Shown here: one piece after another, positions 23,649-33,770 of the stretch
How the letters are laid out: each line of letters opens with the position of its first letter
How positions within the stretch are numbered: position 1 is the stretch's first letter
Origin: Ephemerocybe angulata
Taxonomy: Eukaryota > Basidiomycota > Agaricomycetes > Agaricales > Psathyrellaceae
Length of the DNA stretch: 64,000 bases
NCBI GenBank assembly: GCA_013368325.1
Contig: JAACJK010000113.1
Span: forward strand, 434,001-498,000
Direction of reading: 5' to 3'
Made by a program: the position numbers and the translations under genes
The notes under the pieces: model-generated
The model's database searches: none
Seen by the model: only the letters and a program-made list of their open reading frames with translations
What the model was told of the DNA's origin: nothing

Positions 23649-23897
23649 TCAAGCTGTAGAAACGATGTAATTCTTGTTCACTTCAATGAACACCTTGGCC
23701 GGTCGAGACGTCGTAGGATCGTTGATTCCCAACTCCAGTTCGCCCAGTACCGTGGTCGCCGCTTGCCCGTGTCTGTGGAGAAGGTAGGCGCTTGGTTGAA
23801 CGACTTTCTCAGCCCATTCACGAAGGTGAAGGAACGGCGTCAATTCGGTGTTGTCGGGTATTGCTCCGCAGATTGCCGCCCAAGCACAGAAGATCAA
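23649..23897 (-). pseudogene. Relic of the terminal exon of a DUF6533-type gene
   Basis: Minus-strand open frame without an ATG. From about 23832 down to the stop at 23649 it reads LHLREWAEKVVQPSAYLLH, then GELELGI, then KVFIEVNKNYIVST. This matches the last exon of the DUF6533 membrane-protein gene at 40679-40921 (LHLREWAKKVIRPSPYLIH ... KVFIEVNKNYIVST). The upstream membrane-spanning exons are absent: the next sequence upstream is the URA4 3' end. It lies between two housekeeping genes. I interpret it as a truncated duplicate. It is not itself a gene. Confidence 0.7.
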
Positions 23898-23964
23898 ACA
23901 GGATTAAGTTTACAATGGATCCACACACATTAGTTATTGTTTTGCACAGGTGCTAGAAATGCCT

Positions 23965-25229
23965 TCAAGCCAACTCCCATGAGATCTCCTTTCCAGCCCA
24001 GAATGGCACCAGCTTGTGGTCTCCAAGGGCGTATGCTTCATCGACTTTCCTCGGCGCGATCTTCTTCAACGTAACGGACTCCCTCCCAACTTTCTGAGAA
24101 GAGAAAGGGCGCTGGTAGAAATTACGACCGTTGGAACTGACAAACCCTTCCAGGTTATCCAGGGCACCGAAGGACTCCAACAGCTCCGCAACGAAAGGGA
24201 GAAGAATCGGTGAGGTGTAGACGCCTGCGGCGCAAGCGTGAGTGGGGCTGCTGGTTGACTTCGCCTCTGGGGGATGAGGCGCCGAATCTGATCCTAGGAA
24301 GAATCGAGGGTGGCCTGTGTAATGGTTGTAAGCTTCGTGTAGGCGCTTGAGGTAGGAGATCCGAGTGTACCTTCTTTGATCACGTCCTGCAGGGCAGACC
24401 GGTCGTCCGGGTACTTAGCGACGGGCTTACAGAAGTTCCAAGACTGCCCAGCCCAATCGTCCACAATCAAAGCCAAGTGGTGTGCGGTAATGGTACATCC
24501 AACCGTAGGCCCACACTTCTTCACGGCTTCAATAGCAGCACGCGTCGTCGCGTGCTCAAGGACAATCCGAAGCTTGGGGAAGGCTTCATGGATCTTGAAC
24601 AAGTGCGGGAGGAATTGCACTTCAGCATTGAGAACGTGAATATTCTTTGTGCAAGATCAGCACTCAGTTTATCAAACCTGTTGGATAAGACGTACTGCCG
24701 ATGCGTCCGAGGGAACCTCTCCATGAAGATTAAGCACCATTCCAACCTCTTCCATTGCGGCGAATATGGGGTAATACGTTTCGTATGATTCAATGCCACC
24801 ATCCGAGTTGGTAGTGACGCCTCTAGGGTACGATTTGACACCTATGTAGAGCAATCTAGCACCACTTAGACGTGAAGCAGTCGAAGGACATACCAACGAC
24901 GCCTGCGGCGCTGGCTTTCTTAATCTCCTCCGGAGTCAGCTCAGGGGAAAGGTATAGCGTCATAAGGTATTCGACGTTGGGATCGATGCGTTCAAGATCT
25001 GCTTTGTACTTCAAAGCTTGTTCCGTAGAAGTGACCGGTGGTTTAAGATTGGGCTGAGCGGTGGTTAGAGAACCCCTTCCCCGCGTTCCTGGACGATGCC
25101 GTCAGGGCTCACCATAACATAGGCCAGATCGAATCCTCCCTTGCGAACATGGGGCACGATCAGCTCCGATATCGCACCCTGGCGGAGGTGAACATGAAAA
25201 TCAGCTGGAGCAGGGATGGTGATCGACAT
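23965..25229 (-). CDS. URA4: Dihydroorotase (pyrimidine biosynthesis)
   Basis: Five exons on the minus strand (25229-25113, 25053-24894, 24841-24696, 24644-24371, 24314-23965) give 348 residues, the normal length for PyrC-type dihydroorotases. The enzyme cyclises carbamoyl aspartate to dihydroorotate in the cytosol. Zinc ligands are visible: FHVHLRQG near the N-terminus, the carboxylated lysine in GVKSYPRG, the histidines in LNLHGE and LEHATT, and the aspartate in FLGSDSAPHP. TAHHLALIVDDWAG and YVMPNLKPP are also family hallmarks. Introns are 51-59 nt; the fourth, inside KEGHPRFF, restores the catalytic GSDSAPH segment. Divergent from the kinesin-8 gene across 274 bp. Confidence 0.93.
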
Positions 25230-25503
25230 TGTGGGCGTCGCAGAAGAAGTCGAAGGGTCTGGGGAAAGCCAAAAATTGGTCGATATCTGGGGAAGGACGG
25301 AAAGGGAAAGAGATAAGATTCAGCTACTTTATCGCGAGCACGTGATGCAACACGCTGATGGTTCAGTTTCCGCTTTTGACAAGTCTTTTGATGGCACTGA
25401 GCTCTCAAACCAACCATCACCTCCGTCGTTACCACCGCGCCGAACATATATCCCGCCATACTGAAAACGACAAGATACATTCCGCGCTGACCCACACTCT
25501 ACC

Positions 25504-28500
25504 ATGGTTGCGGCAGGCTCCATTACAGTTGCAGGTACGCCAGCTTCTTGACCTTTGTCGCGTGCAATAAGGTTAATTGGCTTCTCTAGTCCGAGTCCGA
25601 CCACCCTCAGAAACTGAGGCAGCGAGACTTCCGGACCCGCTCTCCTTCGATACCACAATAAGAGGGGATGGTGGCTTCTCGACCCCAGGCAAGGTCGTCA
25701 ACACCGCGACTTTGCGGGATATCGTCCAGGTTATCGACGACCGTATCATTACCTTCGACCCGGCAGAACAGGATAGGACAAGGGCGTTCATGGAGCGGGG
25801 CTTTATGCCCCCAGGGACGAAGAGATACAAGGACAGGCGTTTTATGTTCGATCGCGTTTTCGGCCATGAATCGCGTCAAACCGATGTCTATGAAGCCACA
25901 GCCAAGCCTCTTCTCAACGGCCTGCTGGATGGATACAACGCGACTGTCTTTGCCTATGGAGTGCGTCTGCATCGCGTTCTCAACCCTCTACTGAGCTTAC
26001 CTCTCTACGTCTATGACAGGCAACAGGCTGCGGAAAAACCCATACTATCAGTGGAGCGGAGCACGACCCCGGTATCATCTACCTTACGATGTCCGACCTC
26101 TTTCAAAGAATCGAAGACCGCAAAGAAGACAACATCGTCGAAGTGGTCGTAACATTCCTCGAAATCTACAACGAAGAGATACGGGACCTCCTCGCTGAAC
26201 CCGGGACCCACGTACCACGAGGCGGCCTCGCAATCCGAGAGGACAAGACCGTCAAGGTAGTTGGCCTAACAGAACTGAAGCCGACCACTGCAGAAGAGGT
26301 CAAGAAGATCGTCCTTCTCGGAAACCAACGGCGAACGCAAAGTCCAACACTAGCCAACGCAACCAGTTCGCGATCTCATGCCGTACTCCAGGTGCAGGTC
26401 GCCCAGTCGCCTCGGACAGCCTCAATAACTGAGCAGAAGACGGTCGGGACGCTCTCCATCATCGATCTCGCCGGAAGCGAACGAGCTTCTGCCACCACAA
26501 ACATGGGCCAGCGTATGGTTGAAGGCGCCAACATCAATAAATCGCTCCTCGCCCTTGGCAACTGCATCAATGCCCTCTGTGAGAACGGAGGTGCTACACG
26601 ACATGTTCCCTATCGAAACAGCAAGCTGACTCGATTGCTCAAGTTCTCCCTCGGGGGAAATTGCAAAACAGTCATGATCGTCTGTGTAGCTCCCACATCC
26701 AACCATTTCGACGATACCCACAACACACTCATTTACGCGGAACGCGCCACGAAGATCAAGACGCGGATCATCACGAGAAATATCCTCAATGTCGATCGCC
26801 ATGTGGGACAGTACGTTGAAGCTATCAACAGGCTGAACAGCGAGATCAAGGAGCTGAAGGAGAAGCTGGCTGGGAAGCGGGGGACGGAGAAGGATGTCGT
26901 GGAACGCAAGAGGCTAGCGGCGAAGGAGGAAGTAGAGAGGGCGAAGAACGATCTCAAGGCCAAGGTCAACCAAACTCAGGCGCCCATTGTAGACGGTGGC
27001 GCATGCGCGGGCAAAATCTCCATGGCGAAACTGAAGTTGAAGGCTATCCAAAACCGGCTATCACAAATAGAGTCGGAGGGGGCGTCGACGACAGCATCTG
27101 CTGAACGAGCACTGCTGCAATCACTCGCAGTGCCCGAAGAAGACGCTCTGAAGCCCAACTCCCCACTGACTGTCCGAATTCAACGAGCGTCAAACTCAAG
27201 CGCTATGTTCGACGCGACTATGCGTGCTGTTGCAGAACGGAAATCAGACAAATTGGATGAAGCTTCAAGCGAAATTGTGAAGGCTCAAGCTGCATGCAAA
27301 AGGGCAGAGATGGAGGGTGCAAGGCTGGCGGGCGAGAGAGATGCATTCCGGGAGGCGGCAGAGGATATGGCGGATGTAATGGTGAAACTATTGGGGATGC
27401 TAGGACGAGCAACAGTGGTGGTCGGGGACGCGGCAAACAAGCTTCAAGTTCAAGATCCTAACGAGGTGAAGGAGGTTTCGGCCACTCTCAGCAGGCTTAG
27501 GGAAAAGAACGACGAGACTTTCAAGACCCTTATAGGCAACTCGACGGAGGCCTACACGTCTCTTGGGCAAGCGCCAACATCCTCCCTTGGCGATCCTTTC
27601 GTGTCGTTTGGGGCGAACTTCAAACGTCGCGTGAGTTCCGGCCCCGCCGCTCTGCAGGCACCCCCACCCGCGGCGTCTCGACGGTCATCGTCGTATGGCG
27701 CTGCTTTAACTCCCGCGTCTCCACCTCGGACACGATCGCACCGCTCCCCTAGGAAGTCTTTACGTGGGAGCATTGGGCTTCCCTACTCCAGGAGGCCGTC
27801 TGCAGAAATGGAGAAGGAGAAGAAGGAGAAGAAAGCTGGGACTCGGAAAAGCGTACAATGGAGGGACCAAGCCGGCCAAGGAGAGCTGGACGATGGTGGA
27901 AACAAGCCCGCCCCTCCAGCCCCGGCCCCTCTTCCTATGCTCGCAATCACTCCTGCCAGTCCAGGCACAGAGCTGACGACATCCTCTTCGGCGGAAATGC
28001 ACTCTCCACTTGCTCGACCAGCATCAGCTTTGGGCTCTGAGAGCGAATGGGAGGATGACGAGAAGACAGACGATAGCGTCAATATTTCTTCTTTGAAGCT
28101 CTCTGCATCTACTTCGACGCGGCCCTCAACCTCTGGCAGGCGGCCGAGAGCCAGTAGGTTGGACCCGAGCTTCCTGAAGTCGAAGCCCAAGGGGTCAAGT
28201 CTTGGGAGTGTCATGGAGGGAGACGAACACTCAAGCCAAGATATACAGCCTCTCAGCGATCTCAACTTCAACCGAATGTCGTCCAACGAAGACTCAAACT
28301 CTTCGTCGGAAAACCAGATCCACGTTCCGAAAGCCAAGGACCGGCACCTTGGTAGCCCTAGCAAGCGGATGCCGACGTCGATCAAGGGACCTTCCTTGTC
28401 TGCCTCGACAAACAAGCTCGCCAGTCTACGCCGCCGCCCGTCCAATGTCGGCCCAGTACGCGGGGAGAAAACACGACGTCGCTCGAGCATGATACCTCAG

Positions 28501-28755
28501 CTTTCGCCGCCTCATGCGGACGGCGGCAAAGCAGGACCACGGAGGGTGATGATCGGGAGCCCCGCGAAGCGGGCTAAGCGGAACTCGTTGACTAGGTCGG
28601 TGAATGGGGCCCCGGGAGGCACTACAAGGTTGAAGCCGATCCCTGCGTTGCAGCTGCCAAGCTCTTCCTCGTCCTCGCTGTCTCTGGCCGACCTTAGCGC
28701 GGACATAAGTATAAGCGCCAGTGGCAGGAGCGGACCGCGACCAACTTGGCGTTGA
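25504..28755 (+). CDS. KIP3: Kinesin-8 motor (Kip3/Klp5-6 family)
   Basis: Three exons (25504-25534, 25590-25960, 26020-28755) give 1045 residues. The motor domain covers residues about 5-390. Motifs are TVAVRVRPP, the P-loop GATGCGKTH (split by intron 2 after the glycine), switch [13 protein letters not shown], switch [11 protein letters not shown] and the microtubule-binding [19 protein letters not shown]. The neck [13 protein letters not shown] and the insert [15 protein letters not shown] fit kinesin-8, a plus-end-directed motor that walks to microtubule ends and depolymerises them, limiting spindle length. The tail has a short coiled coil and a long basic Ser/Pro-rich region. Exon 1 is 31 nt. 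Confidence 0.9.
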
Positions 28756-29206
28756 TCTCACTCTTGTTTGGTTACTTTCGACCACATATCTTTAGTCCAG
28801 TTAATCCTGGACGTTCCCTCGTCAAACCAATTCACACCACATATGTAACACTAAACTTCGCATTCAAGTTCTGGATTTTGTTGTCGTTTAATGTATTCTC
28901 CAAGTACCCCTACCTTCCTTTACTATGATGCCGCTCGTTCGCAATCACCTATGCCAACTTCTACCATTCGTTCTACGTTCGCACTTTAGCTCTCCTCCAT
29001 CGTTTTGTAATATGTTTTGTACACCTTCGGATCGTCCTCCGTTATATTTCTTGGCTTTACGACGACGTCATGACCTTTCGTTCCCTCGCTATCTTCTCGT
29101 TATTTAACTAGTTATACATACATACCTGGCAATAGACGGACACTTGAGCCGGAAGAGGGTTCAAAGCCAGGAGAGAAATCAAGCGAGGTTAAGATGGGTA
29201 GTAGGT
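28756..29206. other. Intergenic region between convergent genes
   Basis: T/C-rich sequence between the stop codons of the kinesin-8 and EMP24 genes. It presumably holds both 3' untranslated regions. No gene is seen. Confidence 0.4.
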
Positions 29207-30038
29207 CTATATTACACGCTTAACCTCGAAGAAAGACTGCCAAAGGGAAGTTCGTGAGATGATGTCGTTGTGGGGCAATGGACAACGCACTTTTAGGTAG
29301 TAGATCTGCCATCCAACAACGGCAAAGAGAACAATCGCCTGGAGTATCGACCACCACTTGACACGGGAATTTGTTGATTCGGCTGTGTTGCGATGCGTCC
29401 GTTCGCGCACGACAATGTATTCCTGCTCGTCCTTCACAGAGGTCAGACCTGCTGCCAGTGCACGGATTTCACGCTCCACAGGAGCAACGACGTCTACACC
29501 CGTGTTAGTTGTGTATTTGTGGAATGTAGGTAAACTTGAACGGCGTACCATCTCCGGAGACATAGATCACGCCGTGGACGTTGAAGCTGACCATCTTGTC
29601 GGCAATGGCGCTCATTTGGTTGGAGAAACAGTATTCGTATCGGCCGTCATTGTCAGCAGTTACCGCGAGGTCACCTGTTGACTGGCGGATATGCTTGCCC
29701 AAGACCTTTCCAGCGGGGTCCGTCAACTGATGCAGTGAGGAGGTACGTCAGACGACTGGTATTGTTGCATTGGGTGTTGGGTTTCGCGTACCCAGAAGTC
29801 AATGTCCAGATGTCCTCCCTCGCCGACTTGGTATGTTACCGTCATCTGCAGGCTCAAATCAGTCAAAGCCAACTAATAGGTCCTTGGTGCGCACCTTGTC
29901 GTGGACGTGCAGGTCCTCGAAGAAGCATTCCTTCTTCCCTGCCGGAACCTCTATCATGTGGGCCGAGATGAGCGCTGGGAGCCATGCCAGCAGGGCCAGG
30001 GCGTGAATTACAAGAAATAACGTAGAACGTCGGGACAT
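29207..30038 (-). CDS. EMP24: p24-beta cargo receptor of COPII/COPI vesicles
   Basis: Five exons on the minus strand (30038-29895, 29845-29792, 29726-29549, 29493-29291, 29236-29207) give 202 residues, matching yeast Emp24. A signal peptide (residues 1-26) precedes the GOLD domain with its disulfide cysteines (ECFFED, YEYCF). VKDEQEYIVVRERTHRNTAE and RVKWWSI are p24-beta hallmarks. One transmembrane helix leads to the short tail FFEVKRVI with the di-phenylalanine export signal. The last intron (54 nt) is frame-neutral; only after removing it does YYLK join directly to SFFEV. It cycles between ER and Golgi, loading cargo such as GPI-anchored proteins. Divergent from YRB1 across 160 bp. Confidence 0.93.
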
Positions 30039-30198
30039 GGTGCGGAGGAGGACTTGCGCCCGCCTGCGCTGGCCAACACGACACAGGAGAGGGAGCGAGT
30101 GCACGTGCCCCGAGTCCAAAAGGAGAAATGATCGGAAATTGGGTCGATTTCAAGCGGTCGACGCCCTTTCCTCCATTACTCTCTATCCTATTGTCAAA

Positions 30199-31115
30199 AT
30201 GGCTGAGAACACAGACGCACTTGCACCTAGAGTGAGTACTCGAGAATATTCCCAATCCCCATTTTGCTGCACCCCGCGCCACATATCGAGTCCTACGACG
30301 CGAGATCATGGTGCCCTGTGCCCAATCGATGGCCACCCCGCTAATGCTCTCGTTTTGATAGGAAGAGGAGGTCGACGTTCACTTCGAACCCGTCATCAGG
30401 CTCACCGAGCAGGTTGAGTCGAAAACCCACGAGGAGGACGAGGATGTTGTCTTCAAGATGTACGTCCCTCTCGCCTTTATCTACGCGATCGCGATCTAAA
30501 TCAGCTCCCCGCCTCTGTCTACAGGCGAGCCAAGCTTTTCCGCTTCGACAGCGGCTCGACCGAGTGGAAGGAACGAGGAACCGGAGATGTTCGTCTCCTC
30601 AAGCATAAAGAATCCAAGAAGATTCGTCTTGTGATGAGACGCGACAAGACCCTCAAAGTCTGCGCCAACCACATCAGTGCGTTCAACGTTGTATTGCTAG
30701 CTTTGCCTTGTTGATCTTGGTCCCTCCTTACCCCCGGTTTCTAGTCAGCTCTGATATGCGCCTGCAACCCAACATTGGGTCAGACCGAAGCTGGGTCTGG
30801 AAGGTGTTGGCCGACTACGCAGAGCACCCCCCGTCAGCAGAGACTCTCGCCATCCGTTTCGCCAACTCGGACAGTGAGTGATCCACAGTGTGATAAGCGC
30901 TCAAACTTTTTCTGATCTTCCCGTTAGATGCTGCCCAGTTCAAGACTGCCTTCGAGGATGCCCAGAAGGCCAACGCCGAGCTGGCCGGCGAATCTGCAGA
31001 TGCCCCCGTCGAGAAGAAGGACGAGGAAGGTGGAGAGGAGGCTAAGGCTGAGGAAACAGAAGAGAAGAAGGAAGAGGCTACTGAGGAGAAGAAGGAGGAA
31101 GAGAAGAAAGATTAA
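30199..31115 (+). CDS. YRB1: Ran-binding protein 1
   Basis: Five exons (30199-30231, 30362-30459, 30525-30676, 30745-30873, 30928-31115) give 199 residues. One Ran-binding domain covers residues about 13-140: [14 protein letters not shown], then [43 protein letters not shown] and DRSWVW. The last about 45 residues are a Glu/Lys-rich tail ending EEEKKD. RanBP1 binds Ran-GTP and promotes GTP hydrolysis with RanGAP after nuclear export; it is cytoplasmic. Intron 1 (130 nt) is longer than most introns here. The VCANHIISSDM junction confirms the third intron. Confidence 0.95.
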
Positions 31116-31351
31116 ACGTTTCTGAGTACCCTTTGACTTCCTTTTCATGCCATCACCATACCACGATTCCCTGTTGTCACTTATCCCTCCATCCAATTGC
31201 TATTCCAGTATGACTGTCTGCTTGACCGCTTCCTCTGGGCACACGCGTTCGTTTGGGTCCCGAGCTATGTGAGTCATGTTAGAACGATACAACAATCATC
31301 AATATCCAAAATACAGGTCTTATATACAACAGTCTAAAGCATACATATACC

Positions 31352-33528
31352 TCACTGAGTCTTTCCCTTCTCATAGCTATGCTCCGCGGTCGCCCATGCT
31401 TCCCAGAAGTCAAAGGAGGTTTCCCTCTTGTAGTAACTTGGGGATGCCTTGTTCTTCACCACTTCCTCGGTAATCAAGACGTGCCGAATGTCCTAATAAC
31501 GGTCAGTAGAATTCAGTGACAATCGCTAATATAACCTACAGATCCACTGGAATGAATAGTATGTCAATAGCAGGGACAATGAAAAGCCAAACTAAACTTA
31601 CGGGACTTCGTACATAGGTTCCAACAGTAGTGATTCCTGGGAAGATCTTCAACACATTATAGCCCACAGAGTCAGTAGTAGAACTCACCATGATCCCTCT
31701 CAAGCCGCGAGCACCACCGCCTCGCTCCAAAGCCTTTTGGCATATCGCGTCCAAAGCTCCACTCGTAAACCGTAGCTCAACATTGGAGTATCCAAAGAGG
31801 GCCTGGTATTGGGACATTAGCGACCCTTTAACATCTGTAAGGATGCGTCGGAGATCTTGGAGGGTGAGAGGCGCAAGGGTAGTTATGGATGGGAGGCGAC
31901 CAATGAACTCAGGTATGAAACTGCCATATTGTGAGGTTGGAGTTGCAATATCTTTAAGGATGACCGCACTAACCCATATTTGACGAGATCTGTTGTTTCG
32001 ACCATGTCTAAGAGGTTTGCAGGGCCCTTGCGGTTGTTCGGGGTAAAGAAAGGTGTTGGCATGTCCTTGCTCGTGATCGCGGCAGTAAAACCAATGGACT
32101 ATTGAAGTCTATCGATGAGCAAACGCAACCAAGTGCAGTAAGAGTGCGTACGCCTTTAGCTACTCTCTGCTTAATGAGGTTGTCTAGTCCCACAAAGGCG
32201 CCGCTGAGAATGAATAGGACATTGGACGTATCAATATGGAACGTTTCGGGCTTAGCTATACGTTTCCCCATAGTCAGCGGTGAGGACCTTGGAACATAGT
32301 TGGAGTGTGTGCACCTGCTACCTGAGGCGCCCGTTGGCCTGGCGTCCTGGGCTCCCCTCCTGGAGGGACCGCGGCGTGAACTGCACCTTTGGCTTGAACG
32401 GTCACGATGGACCCTTCCATCATCCGAAGAAGAGCCTGTTGAACACCTTCACCTCCGACGTCTCGAGAGCCTTCTGAGCCAGAGCTCGTGCGACGGGCAA
32501 TCTTGTCCACTTCGTCGATATATACAATACCCATGCTGCAACCCGGATTATTGTAAGCCAGGTGGGGACCTCTCGAAGATACTAGCTACCGACCTCGCGC
32601 GGACAGGGTCCCAGTTAGCCGCTTGAAGGAGTCGTTGGACAGCCATCTCAACATCCTCCCCAACGTCTAGCTCAATATCAGCAAAATGGTGCAAGGAGGT
32701 TCAGGCTCAGACCTCACATCCTGCCTAAATGGGAGAAGGTAAGTTCACGTTTATCAATGGATTCGGCCAACTTGCCTGAGTGAATGACGTCGCGTCGCTG
32801 ACTGAGAACGGTACGTCCAGCACCTTCGCTAACGTCTTTGCAAGGAGGGTCTTCCCTGAACCCGTCGGACCGCTGACAAGTCCATGAGCAGAGGTGCAAT
32901 TGCCAGCCAGGCCGACTCACATCACCAGAACATTGCTCTTCTCAAACAGTGGAGTATTGCGTTGGGCAAGCATGGATATTGAAGGGGGGCGGACGTTGCG
33001 CCGTGGTTTCAGCTTAGCAGGGAATACTGCACCGCTGCTGTCGATGTCTAGTTGACCCATGAGCATGCGAAAGGGGCAAATCTGGGGTAGGGTGACGCAC
33101 AATCAGGGGTGCTCTCGAGTTCCGGCTGCGTCCCATGGGCGTTGGCGTCGGCAATTTCTAGGTTTGCTCGAACCCTGTTGTAGTGGTTATAGACGCTACG
33201 AGAGGTGGGAGGGTTAGGAGCTGAGCATTGGTGATCGGGGGGCTGACCGTACGCTACAGAAAGGACTTTCTTCGCTCTCTCTTGACCGACAACAAACTGG
33301 TTAAGATAGTTGGAGAGCTTCGGAGACAGCGGCTGTTGAGAGAGTTGGGTAGAGAGAGTACATGTTTACATACTTCTTTGGGAGTCGCCAGGCCAATCCC
33401 GGGGGTATCACATCGGGAAGGGGTTCTTCATCCTTCTCTAATGGTTGGGTATGGACGTTCCGTCGAGCGAGGTGCCGGATTGCGACTCCTCTCGCTACCA
33501 GAGAGACAGGTTTGAGAAGGGTTATCAT
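31352..33528 (-). CDS. MCX1: Mitochondrial ClpX-type AAA+ unfoldase (Mcx1)
   Basis: Fourteen exons on the minus strand: 33528-33370, 33332-33253, 33195-33101, 33047-32921, 32872-32776, 32724-32718, 32666-32594, 32535-32322, 32250-32152, 32098-31974, 31920-31689, 31636-31602, 31546-31540, 31492-31352; 496 residues. A mitochondrial presequence ([20 protein letters not shown]) is followed by [20 protein letters not shown], Walker A GPTGSGKT (155-162), AGYVGEDVE, Walker [11 protein letters not shown] (about 215-224) and [11 protein letters not shown]. There is no N-terminal zinc domain, as in yeast Mcx1. Two exons are only 7 nt: 32724-32718 completes AGYVGED and 31546-31540 completes VPGSDI. The intron at 32775-32725 starts GC. 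Intron 1 appears to be only 37 nt; a 79-nt alternative starting at an upstream GT also keeps frame. Confidence 0.88.
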
Positions 33529-33770
33529 GAGTGCGTCGTAATGAAGAGTGAGTTAGGTTATAGAGACATGAGGTCAAATGTGAAGGAACGAAGTTCTCCA
33601 CCAAGGGCCAAGGCGCGTGAGGCGGCGGCTGTCCGATCATCACAGCCAGCTGCCAGCCTGCCATACACGGCGACTGTCTCTTACCCATTTACTTCCACTT
33701 CCACTATTCCTCTGCTTCGCATTCAACGTTAACATCGTCCTATTACTGCGTCTCTCTGGTATTTGAAATC

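Noticed and set aside
23649..23897. Annotating this as a small independent gene
   Set aside because: No ATG in frame and the homology is only to the tail of a larger membrane protein.
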